Source: Cafeteria roenbergensis | Taxonomy: Eukaryota > Sar > Bigyra > Bicosoecida > Cafeteriaceae | NCBI GenBank assembly: GCA_008330645.1 | Contig: VLTN01000016.1 | Span: forward strand, 124,001 to 188,000 | DNA length: 64,000 bases | Direction: 5' to 3' | In this document: piece after piece, positions 20,101 through 30,498 of the stretch | How the letters are laid out: each line of letters starts with the position of its first letter | Position numbering within the stretch: the stretch's first letter is position 1 | Position numbers and translations under genes: made by a program | Notes under the pieces: generated by a model | What the model was told of the DNA's origin: nothing | The model's database searches: none | What the model saw: only the letters and a program-made list of their open reading frames with translations

Positions 20101-22938
20101 ATGGGCTCGCCGCCGAGCCCGCTCGGCTCGTGCGCCTCGCTCGTGGTCCACAGCGGCCCGTCGGGTGTTGTGGTTGCGGTGGGGCACCCTTCGGGCCACG
20201 CGGCGGCGCTTGAGCTGCCTCACGAATTTCAAACTCCTGCCGCGCAGCCGCCGCGCAGCGGGCCAGAGGCCGAGTGGAGCGAGCTGCACCGCGCAGCCAT
20301 GAACGGCAACAACTGCGTGGCCGGGGCGGCGCAGGTGTGGCTGGCGGGCGGCCCTTGGTCGGCGTTGGGAGGCTGCGACGTGGTGGCGGGAATTGGCCGC
20401 GGGCTGGGAGCCCGCCGGACGCAGCCGCTGAGGATCCGCCCCGAGCTTGGCAGTGTGCGCGCGGCCGTGGAAGCAAGCAGAGTGGACCCGCTGGCTCCTC
20501 GGTTCTGGCTGCTGACGTCGGCTGGCTGGGCAATTCTGGTCGAGTGCGCCCCAGACGTGGAGCGGCTGCGAATGCTGCGAAGCGTGCACACGGGTGTTGC
20601 GGTACCGCATGCCTCGCACGGCCCCGCTAGCCCGACCCTCCTCGCCGGCGAGGTCAGCGTTGGAGGCCGGGACTGCCTCGCCATTTGCGGGCGCCTCGCC
20701 GGCGGAGGTGACGGCAGAGCGGCTGCTCTTCCCGACACCGTGCGCCTGATCGACCTTGCGGAGCCGGGCAGCGGGCGAGGTGTCGCCGAGGCTCGCGTGG
20801 GGGGACTGTGCGATCTCGGGCTGTTGCGCTCCGCCGGACAGCAGCCCGCAGGTCGCGCGGTCTCGCTGCCTGACGACGCCGCCGTCGGCCTGGCCATGGC
20901 TGTGGTCCGGCTCGTGCCGACGGAAAGCGCCGTGCCGCCGCCGGGCCCGCCCGTGTGGGCTGTGCTCGCCCTCCCTGTCGTGCGGGCAGCAGACCGCGCC
21001 GGCGCCGTGAGGCTCGCCATCGGGCCGGACAGCGGTCCCGACGCCTCCGGCGCTTTGGGCAGTGTGGCGTTGCTTGCTGCGAGCCCGGTCAGGCGGGACG
21101 GGGGCGGCGTGGGGTACTGGCGGTCGCGCTCGGCGGTTCGCTCCGCCTGCGCCGACGTGGCTGCAGCCGACGGGCGGTCGGCCGAGGAGCTGGCGGCCAA
21201 GGCAGCGATTCGTGCTGCGGGCTGGGCAGGCGCCCCGCTGCGAGGCGCAGCTCGCGCCTCGGCGCCGCCTCAGCTAGGCGCTGCTGCAGAGGCAGCAACA
21301 GACGCAGGGCGAGGCGCGGCGGGAGCAAAGCGGCCGCGGGAGGAGCCCGGGCTCCCGCACGACAGCCCCTGCCTGGTGGTGTCGCTGAGGTGCCCCGCTC
21401 CGCCGGCCAGCGTGCCGCAGAGCGGAGGTGGCGACGCGGCAGGCCTTGCGCGGATGGGGCAGGTCGCAGACTCCGCGCTCGCCGCATGCCGAGCTCGGTG
21501 CGCTGCCCACGCGAAGCGCGCAGCCGAGGCAACGGCGGTCATTTCGTCCGCGCGCTCTCGCCTTGCCGCCCTGAGAGCGCGCTCTGGTGTCTCTCTTGCG
21601 TCGGCTGCGGCCCGCTCTGGGCCGCTGGGCTTGCCGTGCCTGCCGGGGCTGCGGGCAGGCCACGCGTTGCAAGGGCCAGTGCCAGGGGCAGCCGGCCGCG
21701 GGCTTGCCACGGTCGCGGCGCAGCGCGTTGGTTGTGAGCCTGCGTTTGCGCCCGCCACCGCGGCCGCAGGGAGGGCGCGAGTGTCAGCAAGTGGCGTCGC
21801 AGCTGCCACCCTCCGCGTGCGAGCAGCCCCGCTGCCTGCCCCAGCCCGCTGCCAGGAGCGGTGGGTGCTTGCGTTTGGCCGCCGGCGGCGGCAGACGGAC
21901 GGCGGTACATCTGCAGGCAGTGCAGGCGAGGGCGAGGGCGAAGGCGGTGACGGGTTCGCAGTGCCTCAGCCCGTGCAACTGCGGCTGCAGCTGCGCCGCG
22001 CCCCGACCGCGAAGCTCGGTGCTGTGGACGCCGTCGGGACTGAAGTGCCCTCCGTCGCTGCTCAGGTCCTAGCGGCGGCCAGTCTCGGCGGCGAGAGTGC
22101 GGCGTTCCCCGCTGAGGGGCCTGTGCCTCTGCTGCGCGGGGCAGCGGCTGGCCAACGGCGCGGGGCCACGGTGACGCTGGGCGGCTGGAGCGCCGAAGCC
22201 GTTGCGGAAGCGGCGGGTGCTCTTGCCAGCGCAACGCCCGCTGGCCTTGTCTGGGAAGGAGTGCCCGCTGCGAGCGACAGCAGCAGCGCCGTGGCGCCGT
22301 GGGACGCTGCGAGGTGCCGTCTGAGCGATGCGGCTGGCTACGCCTTGACTGCTCTCGGACTGAGCGTGCATGCCCGCAGAGTTGCTGTGGCGGCTGGGCT
22401 GAGCCTGGAGGAGCTTCACGCTCTGGCTGCCAGCCTTGAGGCCGTGGGAGGGCACGACGGCTGCTGGCGGGGCTCCTCGTCGTCCTCGTCGTCGGCTGGC
22501 CTGCTGCCGGCCACCTCGCAAGCATCTGGCTCGGAGGGGCAGCCGCTGCTCGCCGGGGCCAAGTCAGCAACTGCTGCTGATTGCAGCGTCGACGCGTGCA
22601 TCGACCGCGTGCTGCGGTGTTTGGAGAGCGCAGCTGGCACAGGAGGCCCACGGCTGGCCACTGGGGAGCTGGCTGCCGCTGCCAGTGCAGCAAGCAGCGC
22701 TGCGCCGAGCCGCAGCTCGTCCGAGTCGAGCGGCAGGGGCACTGCCGCAGCGGCTATCCGCCGGCTCCGTGCGGCTGCAGCTGCCGCCGAAGCCCCCTCC
22801 GTCCTGCTGGAGGATCTGCGAGCGATGAGCCTCGAGCCCGAGCCCGGCGTCGCGGCGGGGCTGTCACTGCTGGCCGCTGCCGAGGGAGCCGACGTGGCCG
22901 TGATGGCGTTGCGCCAGCCATCCACTGCAACAGCGTGA
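20101..22938 (+). CDS. Large protein of unknown function
   Basis: I do not recognise this gene. It is a single open frame of 945 aa from the ATG at 20101; the frame is open from 19927, but the first 58 residues look like translated leader. The N-terminal half shows alternating short hydrophobic strands (SLVVHSGPSGVVVAVGHP, RFWLLTSAGWAILVEC) that would fit a beta-propeller. A central region has a helical, Arg/Ala-rich coiled coil near residue 480 (AAHAKRAAEATAVISS). The C-terminal third is Ala/Gly/Ser-rich. A basic KRPREE cluster near 425 could be a nuclear signal. The architecture (propeller plus coiled coil) recalls Fanconi core subunits such as FANCB, but I see no diagnostic motif. It follows the CDF gene by 198 bp on the same strand. 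Confidence 0.55.
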   Translation: MGSPPSPLGSCASLVVHSGPSGVVVAVGHPSGHAAALELPHEFQTPAAQPPRSGPEAEWSELHRAAMNGNNCVAGAAQVWLAGGPWSALGGCDVVAGIGRGLGARRTQPLRIRPELGSVRAAVEASRVDPLAPRFWLLTSAGWAILVECAPDVERLRMLRSVHTGVAVPHASHGPASPTLLAGEVSVGGRDCLAICGRLAGGGDGRAAALPDTVRLIDLAEPGSGRGVAEARVGGLCDLGLLRSAGQQPAGRAVSLPDDAAVGLAMAVVRLVPTESAVPPPGPPVWAVLALPVVRAADRAGAVRLAIGPDSGPDASGALGSVALLAASPVRRDGGGVGYWRSRSAVRSACADVAAADGRSAEELAAKAAIRAAGWAGAPLRGAARASAPPQLGAAAEAATDAGRGAAGAKRPREEPGLPHDSPCLVVSLRCPAPPASVPQSGGGDAAGLARMGQVADSALAACRARCAAHAKRAAEATAVISSARSRLAALRARSGVSLASAAARSGPLGLPCLPGLRAGHALQGPVPGAAGRGLATVAAQRVGCEPAFAPATAAAGRARVSASGVAAATLRVRAAPLPAPARCQERWVLAFGRRRRQTDGGTSAGSAGEGEGEGGDGFAVPQPVQLRLQLRRAPTAKLGAVDAVGTEVPSVAAQVLAAASLGGESAAFPAEGPVPLLRGAAAGQRRGATVTLGGWSAEAVAEAAGALASATPAGLVWEGVPAASDSSSAVAPWDAARCRLSDAAGYALTALGLSVHARRVAVAAGLSLEELHALAASLEAVGGHDGCWRGSSSSSSSAGLLPATSQASGSEGQPLLAGAKSATAADCSVDACIDRVLRCLESAAGTGGPRLATGELAAAASAASSAAPSRSSSESSGRGTAAAAIRRLRAAAAAAEAPSVLLEDLRAMSLEPEPGVAAGLSLLAAAEGADVAVMALRQPSTATA

Positions 22939-23355
22939 ACCACAGGTGGGGGCGCGGCCTGGTGTGCACCTGTTTGCGTGTGTCGTGGACGAGTGCAGAG
23001 GGCCGTGGAACGGGCAGGCCGACGGGATTGGAGGTGGAGAGCAAGGGAGGGCCGAGCACTGTGCGATCGCTGTTGGGCTCTGACGGGCGCGCAAACGGCC
23101 ACTCACGGTCTGTGAATACAAGCAAGTGATACGCAAAGCCCATTCGCCACTTAAAGGCAGAGGGGGAGGGGGGGGGGGCCGGCAGAGCAGCCATCAAGGG
23201 ACATGATTGGAGAGGCACGGCTGGTAGCAGCCAGCCTGGAGAGCACCAACAGGCGCCAGGGCAGCCATGCCAGGGTGTGCCAGCTTGGCCCTGACCATCG
23301 CAGCTGGGCGGGCGCCGTACCACCGCCCACGGGCAGGTGTGAGAGCGGCTCGGGC
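22939..23355. other. Convergent 3' region
   Basis: 417 bp between the unknown + gene and the Gln-rich - gene. It contains a G-rich tract around 23161-23178 (C-rich on the minus-strand mRNA). No gene seen. Confidence 0.5.
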
Positions 23356-24393
23356 CTATCCAGAGGCTGCCGGCTCCGGCCGGAGGCATTCGTCGCCTGA
23401 CGCGATGCACTCCACAATCACTCCGCCGCCAATGGCGGCCGGCGGTTGACGCTGCGGGGTTGTGGCGGTCTCTCGCTTTGCCTGTACCGCGACGAACCCA
23501 GGGGGCACGCTGCCGCGGCGTTGCTGCTGCTGTTGCTGCTGCTGTGTCTGATGTTGTTGCTGCTGCGGCTGCGGCTGACGGGGGGCGCCCTGCCTCTTGT
23601 TCGAGGCGTGCCACGGGGGCACCCCGCCGAGCAGCCCCTGGGTCGCTGCGTTCCAAACAGCGTCGGCGCAAGCCCAGGGCTCCAGCAGGCACCCCATCAG
23701 GGCGAGGCGCTGCCGGCCCCACACCGCGGAAAACGAGCGGTCGACAGCAACGGGGGGCAGAGGACGCGTGTCGTGAGCCCGGCCGCTGGCTGCGATGGCC
23801 AGCAGCAACGTGGCCGAGGCCATGCACAGCGCGGACGCCATGGCGAGTCCACCGACGAGCCCCACGTGGCGGCACCCTGAGCTGTCGCCCGCACGCCCCG
23901 CTCGGGGGGCGTCCCTCCGTGGCGGGCGCAACGCGGCCAATTTCCGCTCGCCCGAAGGCGCGGGACCCGTCGGAGCCGCAGCCTGGGGCGAGGCGGGAGC
24001 CAGGTTGGAGATTGGCTCCTCGAAACGGACCGGGTGCTGCCTGCGCCGCTGCTGCCTCGGGCCGTCCTTAGCCATCGCAGAACGGAGCCGTGGCGGATCG
24101 CTCCTCCCATGGGGCCCGGGCACGGGAGGGCGGGCGTCTGCTGCGGCCGGGGGTCCATGTTGATCTCTTGTGCGAACTGTCCGCGCGGCTTGCGGCGGGA
24201 GGCTCATGCCTGGCACCCGGCACGCGTCCTCGACACTCACAGACGACGAGCAAGATTCGGACACGCTCGACGCGGAAGACGTGGCGCTGTCCGCACTCGG
24301 TGACCCTCCGCCCGGCTGCGAACTGCCGAACTCGTAGTGTCGCAACGTGGCGCGAGGGAAAAAGGCCTCCAGACCCTCCAGCTCGCTGCTCAT
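23356..24393 (-). CDS. Putative single-pass membrane protein with Gln-rich tail
   Basis: Not recognised. One open frame gives 345 aa from the ATG at 24393 (MSSELEGLEAFFPRATLRHY); the frame is open to another ATG at 24537. The first 190 aa are Ser/Pro/Arg-rich and low-complexity. One strong hydrophobic helix (LVGGLAMASALCMASATLLL) lies near residue 205, followed by a region with conserved-looking aromatics (LMGCLLEPWACADAVWNAAT). A Gln-rich stretch encoded around 23515-23575 and a short tail close it. No known domain is visible. It could be an anchored regulatory protein or a chance frame; in favour are the sharp hydrophobic segment, the absence of a better frame on either strand, and a composition unlike a shadow of another gene. 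Confidence 0.4.
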   Translation of the reverse strand: MSSELEGLEAFFPRATLRHYEFGSSQPGGGSPSADSATSSASSVSESCSSSVSVEDACRVPGMSLPPQAARTVRTRDQHGPPAAADARPPVPGPHGRSDPPRLRSAMAKDGPRQQRRRQHPVRFEEPISNLAPASPQAAAPTGPAPSGERKLAALRPPRRDAPRAGRAGDSSGCRHVGLVGGLAMASALCMASATLLLAIAASGRAHDTRPLPPVAVDRSFSAVWGRQRLALMGCLLEPWACADAVWNAATQGLLGGVPPWHASNKRQGAPRQPQPQQQQHQTQQQQQQQQRRGSVPPGFVAVQAKRETATTPQRQPPAAIGGGVIVECIASGDECLRPEPAASG

Positions 24394-25003
24394 GCCAGTC
24401 ACGCGCGAGGCGGGTCCGCAAACGACAGCCTCGCTGCTGGTTGGTCCAGCCGCGGGAGGCGGGGGGATGGGGGCGAGCCCGGCGAGGCAAGGGCTGGCAA
24501 GGGCAGCGTGTGCTGGGGTAGTTGTGTGGTCCGACACTGGGAGAGCAGAGCTCCAAGTTCAACCACGTAAGATGCAAGTGCTGGCGCTTGGGAACGGCTC
24601 CGCGCGGGGTGGGAGCGCGGCTCCGGGCGCGCCGCTGGCCTGCTTGGGCGAGGGGCGCTGTCGCACAACGGCTCCTGCTATTGTCTGCCCTGCCCAGCGC
24701 GTCGTGAGCGCGGGGAGGGGAGCTGCGGCGCCGAATCGCGAGTGCTCCTCCCCAAGAAGCGCGAGCGCCGCTCACTCGCAACGCATTCATCGGGCAGCAG
24801 TTGCAAACGGAGCCACGCAACGAAAACACACAGAGGCCGCCTGGCAAGGGCGGCGCGCAGCCTGGCCGAGGGCGGCTCGGCCGGCAGCAGCAGCTCCCGC
24901 TCGCCGGGCCGCCTACAGCCCGCGCATGGCGGCTGCAACGGCCACAAACCCCACGCGGCCGCGTTGCCACCCCATTCCGAGCCCTCCCGCAACACATGGC
25001 CCG
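24394..25003. other. Intergenic region
   Basis: 610 bp between two minus-strand genes (466 bp if the upper gene starts at 24537). It presumably holds the promoter of the Gln-rich gene and the 3' end of the RGG gene. An open plus-strand frame here runs antisense through the RGG gene and is not supported. Confidence 0.4.
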
Positions 25004-25373
25004 TCAGGCACTGCTGGTGCTTGCAGCGGGAGCGGCACTGTTGGCTTCGCGGTCGGCAGCATCGGCAGCACCTGGCTGCCCCTCCTCCGCAGCAGAGACC
25101 CCTCTTCCCTCGGGCCCGTGCGCTGCGGCTGCGGAAGGCGCGACCACCGAGGCCGAGGGCGCAGGCGCGGGTGTCGCCTCGGGTGCAGCAGTCGGACGGC
25201 GTGCCACGTCCGGAGTGAGCTCCAGCCCCGCCGCGGCCTCAAGCGACGCCCAGGGGTTTACCAAAAAGCCTGTCTGGAAGAGTGGGGCCTTGCCGTCGTG
25301 CGAGCGGGGCCGTTTTCCAGCACGGCCACCGCCTCGGGGCCGCGAAAACGCGCCGCCCCCACCTCGACCGAAC

Positions 25374-25405
<32 letters not shown>

Positions 25406-25501
25406 CCGGCCTCCGCCCCGGCCACCTCGCCGGGAATTCCTCCCGCCGCCCTGCCCTCCGCCTCTCCTTCCTCTCCTTCCACGTTGTCCCGGCGCCTCCA
25501 T
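25004..25501 (-). CDS. RGG-box protein with conserved-looking F.NPW motif
   Basis: 165 aa from the ATG at 25501. Residues 1-65 are an Arg/Gly-rich box (repeated RGG, a run of Gly encoded by a CCG-rich plus-strand stretch at 25376-25405). Next come a basic segment (RAGKRPRSHDGK) and the short motif LFQTGFLVNPWASLE. The rest is Ala/Pro/Ser-rich, probably disordered. RGG boxes bind RNA and are arginine-methylated; a nuclear or nucleolar RNA-associated role is likely but not proven. The Phe-x-x-Asn-Pro-Trp motif resembles terminal motifs in small eukaryotic proteins of unknown function, and I cannot name the family. It lies downstream of YEATS4 on the same strand, 319 bp apart. Confidence 0.5.
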
Positions 25502-25820
25502 TGCAAGCGTGGCAGGTTTGTGCTTGCAGAGGCTTGCTCTGCCGATGCCATTCTGAAACGCAGCAACACAGCATGCCACCCGCCCAACGAGCCGTGCGAG
25601 CGGCCAGGCTGGCACAGAGCCTGCCTGCGGCCAGCCGTGGGAGCGCAGGCGTGCGGCGGGCACGGTCTTGCGTCGCGATTGCTCGAACATGCGGTGCTCC
25701 TGGGCCGCGCGCAAACAGGCACCACCAAACCTTGCATTGGCCCAATTGCAAGCACGCATCGCAACGAACGCCACGCATCCACAGAATCGAATCGCGAGCC
25801 TTCCCGGCTACACGGGGCGC
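25502..25820. other. Intergenic region YEATS4 / RGG protein
   Basis: 319 bp between tandem minus-strand genes. It must include the YEATS4 3' end and the RGG-gene promoter. Nothing else recognised. Confidence 0.45.
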
Positions 25821-27174
25821 TCAGCGCCGAGAGGCGCCCGCCGAGGCATCGCTCGAAGTCGGCGCCATGGTGCTGCGCGTACATTTTGCGGTGCTCCACC
25901 CCAGCGCTTCCAAGTCCTTTGTGAGCGACACTGCCTCTGCATCGGCGCGCGCCAGGCGCTCCGTGAGGCGAGCGGTCTCCTGGGCCACGAAGGCCTGTGC
26001 GGCCGCAAGCTGGGCGAGGTCCGCCTCCGGCGTGTGTCCCTCTGCCTTGAAGTGGTGGGCATACCGGTGCGGGGCCGCCTTGGTCGCCGGCCCTGCTCTG
26101 AGCGCTGCCGCCACGTGGTCCGGCAGCCGCTCTGGGTGGTTGAATACCACCTCGTCGTAGAACTCGTGGACGACGGGAGCATCTGGGGGGTGCGTGCTGG
26201 CCTGGCCGGGCTGGGGGTGCAGCCGAAGGTGGTGTGCGATGCGCACAGGCAGCATTCCGTCATCATGGAAACGCACGGTGATCTGGGCCTCGAACTCGCC
26301 CCAGCCCTCGTCGGACACCTCGAACGGAGGCTCCGTCACAACTGCGGGTCGGCGCCGGCAACACGACCGAGCGGATCAGCACGTGCTCGGGGCGGGGGGG
26401 CAACTGAACGGGACAGCCAACGCACCAGTAGAGGTGGGTGGTATGCGGGGAGAGGGGGCCCCGGCACCTGGCTTCGGCGGTGCTCGAGCGCTGGCCGGCA
26501 ACACACGCTGCTGCTGCTTGTTCACCAGCTAAGGGCGAAGGAGGGCTGTCGCGAACAGAACGCAGGCCCGGTCGAGAGCGCAGCGCCGCGGCGCTGCGCT
26601 CGCGGGCCCGAAACCGTCGGGCGCTCGTCTCACCACGCAGGGGCTCGGGAAACGTCTCGTGCAGCTTGAATTCCACTGACTTGATGGCATGCGAGATGTC
26701 GGACCCGTCCACGCCACGCACGAACACTGCGGCAGGGCAGGCCGCGCGCGGATAGCACGCGAACGCGCGTGTGAGGCCGGCCCGCCGGTGGCGGAGGGAG
26801 CGAACGCGGCAGGGGCTGAGAGCGCGAAGCCTTTCGCGCAAAGCCGAAAGGAACCGGGGGGCTGCAGGAATGCCCAAGCGGTCCAGCTGTGCAGCACAAA
26901 TCTCACGTGTCCAGCGGTGCGTGGCTGGCGTGATCACAGGGGGAGCCTCGTCTGCCTTTCGTGCCACGGGCTTGAGCTTGAACGCGATGGAGCCATAGAC
27001 GATGGGGCAGTAGGGCGCGTGCGCGCCCGCGTGCGCCTCGTCCTCCATAAGGGCCATGACTTCTTTCAGAGCTGCTTCGGCGAGCTCCTCCGTCTCCGCG
27101 AGGCCCTTGGTTGCCTGGCTAGCCAGCAGCGCGTGCTGGCGCTCCATGCTGCTGGACGCCACGTTCTCGGCCAT
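25821..27174 (-). CDS. YEATS4: YEATS-domain protein, GAS41/Yaf9 homologue
   Basis: Three exons, 26907-27174, 26634-26726 and 25821-26341 (293 aa). Both introns are gtgaga..gcag, phase 1. After an N-terminal helix the YEATS domain starts at CPIVYGSIAFKL and continues across both junctions: HRWTLFVRGVDGSDISHAIK, FKLHETFPEPLR, then EPPFEVSDEGWGEFEAQI. It ends with the HEFYDEVVFNHPE motif. The aromatic cage residues W in GWGEFE and the preceding H..F segment are present. A C-terminal coiled coil (ARLTERLARADAEAVSLTKD) follows, as in GAS41. YEATS domains read acetyl- and crotonyl-lysine on histone H3. GAS41/Yaf9 is shared by the SWR1/SRCAP and NuA4/TIP60 complexes, which deposit H2A.Z and acetylate H4. 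It is divergent from the S9 peptidase gene across 191 bp. Confidence 0.92.
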
Positions 27175-27365
27175 GGCTTGCCCGGCAACGCGAGGAAGGA
27201 CAGCAGTCGGAGATTGCTTGCGCGACGGAAACACGCACGCCCGGGGCCGGCGGGGCTGGCGCAAGGGCAAGTGACGCGTCGTTGAGCCAGAGCTCCAGGC
27301 AAGGCCCATGGCTCTGCATGCAGCAGCCCAGCGCGCGAGGGCGCACTCGCCCCAGCGGCGGCACG

Positions 27366-30300
27366 ATGGCAACGTCCCTGACCCCCGAGGCGCTTGTGGG
27401 GATCCCTCGCGTGGGCGGGCCCAGCGTCTCGGCCAGCGGCGCGCGGTTCGCCTTCGTCGTGACGGAGATCGACTCGCACTCCGGCAAGAGCCGCCGCTCG
27501 CTGTTTGACGGCCCCAGCGACGGGTCCGAGCCCCCGGCCCCTCTTTTCCGTGCCAGACCGGGAGAGTCATTGTCCAGGTGCGACATTGTCGCGCTATCAC
27601 TGCGGCACGGCGTCGGAATCGATGGCTGCCGCCCGCGGGGTTGCCGACATTGACTTGCCTCCCCCCAACATCTAAAAACACACGCACTCACTCAAGCCAA
27701 AGCCCACAGACGATCTGCCCCTCCCCCTCCTCGCCCTTGGCCCCTGGTCGTGCTATTCCGTTTGCCGCGTGCGCCGCAGCCCGGTGTACAGCAGCGACGA
27801 GTCGACCATTTTTGTGCTCTCAAGCCACGGCAGCGACTCGGGGCTGACGCAGATCTGGGCAGTGCCGCGCGGCGGAGCCGCCGCCTACCGTGTCAGCAAC
27901 CTCCCTGTGTCCGCAATGGAGCTGTGCGCCGTGCCTTGGGGCGACGGAGACGAGCACCTCGTGAACGCCCTGGCCTTCTCGGCCATGGTCGTGGCAGGGC
28001 CCGCGCACGAGCAGGCCATCAAGGAGCGCGGGGCCCTGGCAGCCACCGCGGACGCAGATGCGGCTGACTCCCGCCGGCACGCCAAGCACATTGTTGCTGT
28101 GGACGACCTGCCCGTGCGGCACTGGGACTCCTGGGACACGAAGCGCCGCCGCGCTCACGTCTTCCTGCTGGCCGTCGCTAGGCCGGAAGCTCCCCCGCGC
28201 GCCAGCCCCGCCACGGACGCGGCCCGCCACCGCTGGCGCTGCGGCCGCTACGCGGACCTTATGGCCGGCCTGCAGTCTGACTGCCCAGACCAGCCCTGGC
28301 ACGGACTCAGCGACGCTGTCGCGTTTGCCCCCGGGGCAGAGACCGCCTGTCTCGCCTACCGCCCGCCCGCGTGGCAGGGCGCGTTCGCCGTGTGCACTGG
28401 CACGGCGCTGCACCAGTGCCGCGGCATCCCCATCCTGGACGTCGTCGCCTCCGCACGGGACGCGGCCGAGGCCCAGGCGGCCGCAGGGTCCGCTCCGACG
28501 CCGTTCCGCCTCTCGCCCGAAGACGCCGCGTCCGCCGCCCCGCTCCCGTCCGCGGCTGCGGCTGCGGCTGCGGCTGCGGCCCGCGCCGGGGACGCGAGCC
28601 CCCCCCTCTCTCCCGCCGCGCCGTTGCGAAGCGCGGCCCCCCCCTCCCCCGGGTCCGCTCCCCGCGGCCTGCGGACCGTGAGCTCCATCGGGGACATCCC
28701 GCTGGAGAGGGAGGGGCTCCCGGGCCCTGACGGGGCTCCCTGCCCCACACTTCCCCTCCGCAGCGCTGCCCCGCTCGTCCGCGACTGCCTCACAGGCGAC
28801 GTCCCGGCTGCCTGCTGGGCCCCGGCCTACTCGCCGGACGGGGGCACGCTCGCCTGGCTGGCGCACCGCGAGCCCGGGTACGAGAGCGATCGCGCCCGCA
28901 TCGTGGTCACCGTGACGGGGCCGTCCGGTGCGGTGCGGGTCAAGGAGCCGTCGCCCGCTGGAGCCACAGTGTCGGTGCGCCCGCCCCCGCCGCCCGGCGC
29001 CTCCCCTTGCCCCGCCGCCGCCTCTGCGGCGCTCGTTCCTCAGCTGTCATGCGCTGCCCACCGCTGGTTCATCACGGAGGACATGGACGCCTCGTTCTCG
29101 TCCGTCGCCTGGTGCGATGAGGCCACCATCCTGGCCGGCGTCACGGTCCGCGCGCGAGCGCGCGCAGCGATGCTGCTCGTCTCCACGGAGTACCTCGGCG
29201 GCGGCGGCAGCGCCACCCCCGGCATTCGAAAGGTGGTGGACCGGGTGACCGCCGCTGGAGCCGTGATCGACCACGGCGCCGGGTCCTTCTCCCAGCCGGC
29301 GTGCGCTGGGGCAACCGTGGCTCACGGTGGGCACGGTGCACGCTTCCGCGTGCTTGGGGTGGCGTCCTCCATGTCCAAGCCGAGCGAGGTGGCGTCGATG
29401 CAGGTGACGGAAGAGGCGCTGGCCAAGGCATCGGCTTCGTCGTGGAGCGCGGCTCTGCCGTCTACTTCGCCCCTTGGGGTGCAGGGCCCTGAGCAGCAGG
29501 TGTCCGGGCTGCCCGTGCTTGTGCCTCGGCGCCCGGCGGCCCTCTTGTCGACGCTCGCTCGCTCCCGGCTGGGCAGCCTTCAGCCTGCCCTCCGACCCGC
29601 AACGTTTGAGCTCTTTGCGGCAGGGGCGCCCCTGTCTGGGCCTGGCGCCCACGCTCCCGTCACGGAAGGAGCAGCAGCAGTTGCAGAGAGCAGCGAGGCC
29701 GCCGCTGGCAGCGCTGCCGCAGCCGGGGCAGTGCGGGGCGTGCGGCAGCAGTGGGTGCTGCTGCCCCCCGGCACCGACGAGGCCACTGCGGAACCCGGCA
29801 GCGTGCCTGTGGTCGTGCTGAGCCACGGAGGGCCCCAGGGCTGCTGGGACGACGGCTTTGGGCTCCGCTGGAACCCCCAGGTGTGGGCCTCAGCGGGGTT
29901 TGCGTGCGTGCTGACCAACTTCACAGGCTCGACCTCGTTCGGCCAGGAGCTCACGGACGCGATCCAGGGCGACTGGGGTGGGCAGCCAGCTGCCGATGTT
30001 GTCGCAGGGCTTGCCGCGGCGGTTCGGGCGCACCCCTGCATCGACGCGTCGCGCGCGGCCGTGTGCGGGGCCTCCTTCGGTGGGTTCATGGTGCACTGGC
30101 TCCAGTCGCACGCGCCGCCGGGCACCTTCCGCTGCGCCGTGAGCCATGCGGGGCTGTTCGACATGCGCTCCTTCTACTTCGCCACGGAGGAGCTGTGGTT
30201 CCCGGAGCGCGACTTTGGGGGCACCTACTGGGAGAGGCCGGATGCCTACGAGCGGTTCAACCCTGCTCGCTTCGTCCAGCACTGGCGCACCCCAATGCTC

Positions 30301-30498
30301 GTCATCTCGGGGGGCAGGGACTTCCGAGTGCCACAGGAGCAGGGCCTCGGCGCCTTCACGGCGCTGCGCCGGCAGGGCGTCCCGGCCCGCATGCTGGTGC
30401 TGCCCGAAGCCTCCCACTGGGTGCAGGACGCCACGCAGTTTGTGCTCTGGACGCGCGAGATGCTTGCGTGGGCCGGCAAGTATTGCGAGAACGAATGA
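27366..30498 (+). CDS. S9-family serine peptidase (acylaminoacyl-peptidase / dipeptidyl-peptidase type)
   Basis: Exons 27366-27577 and 27780-30498 give 976 aa (phase 2, gtgcga..gcag). The N-terminal 650 aa are propeller-like with repeats of short strands (VYSSDESTIFVLSSHG, PAYSPDGGTLAWLAH, FSSVAWCDEATILAGV). The C-terminal alpha/beta hydrolase is complete: LSHGGPQGCWDDGF for the oxyanion region, VCGASFGGFMVH with the nucleophile Ser near 835, Asp in ISGGRDFRVPQ near 916, and His in PEASHWVQD near 949. Such enzymes remove N-acylated amino acids or dipeptides from short peptides in the cytosol. There is no signal peptide. It is longer than the usual 730 aa because of Ala/Ser/Pro insertions around 28480-28680. 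It sits divergent to YEATS4. The S9 family is certain; the exact specificity is not. Confidence 0.93.

Noticed and set aside
24347-25924. 525-aa plus-strand frame
   Set aside because: Low complexity throughout, runs antisense to the RGG protein and across two intergenic regions.
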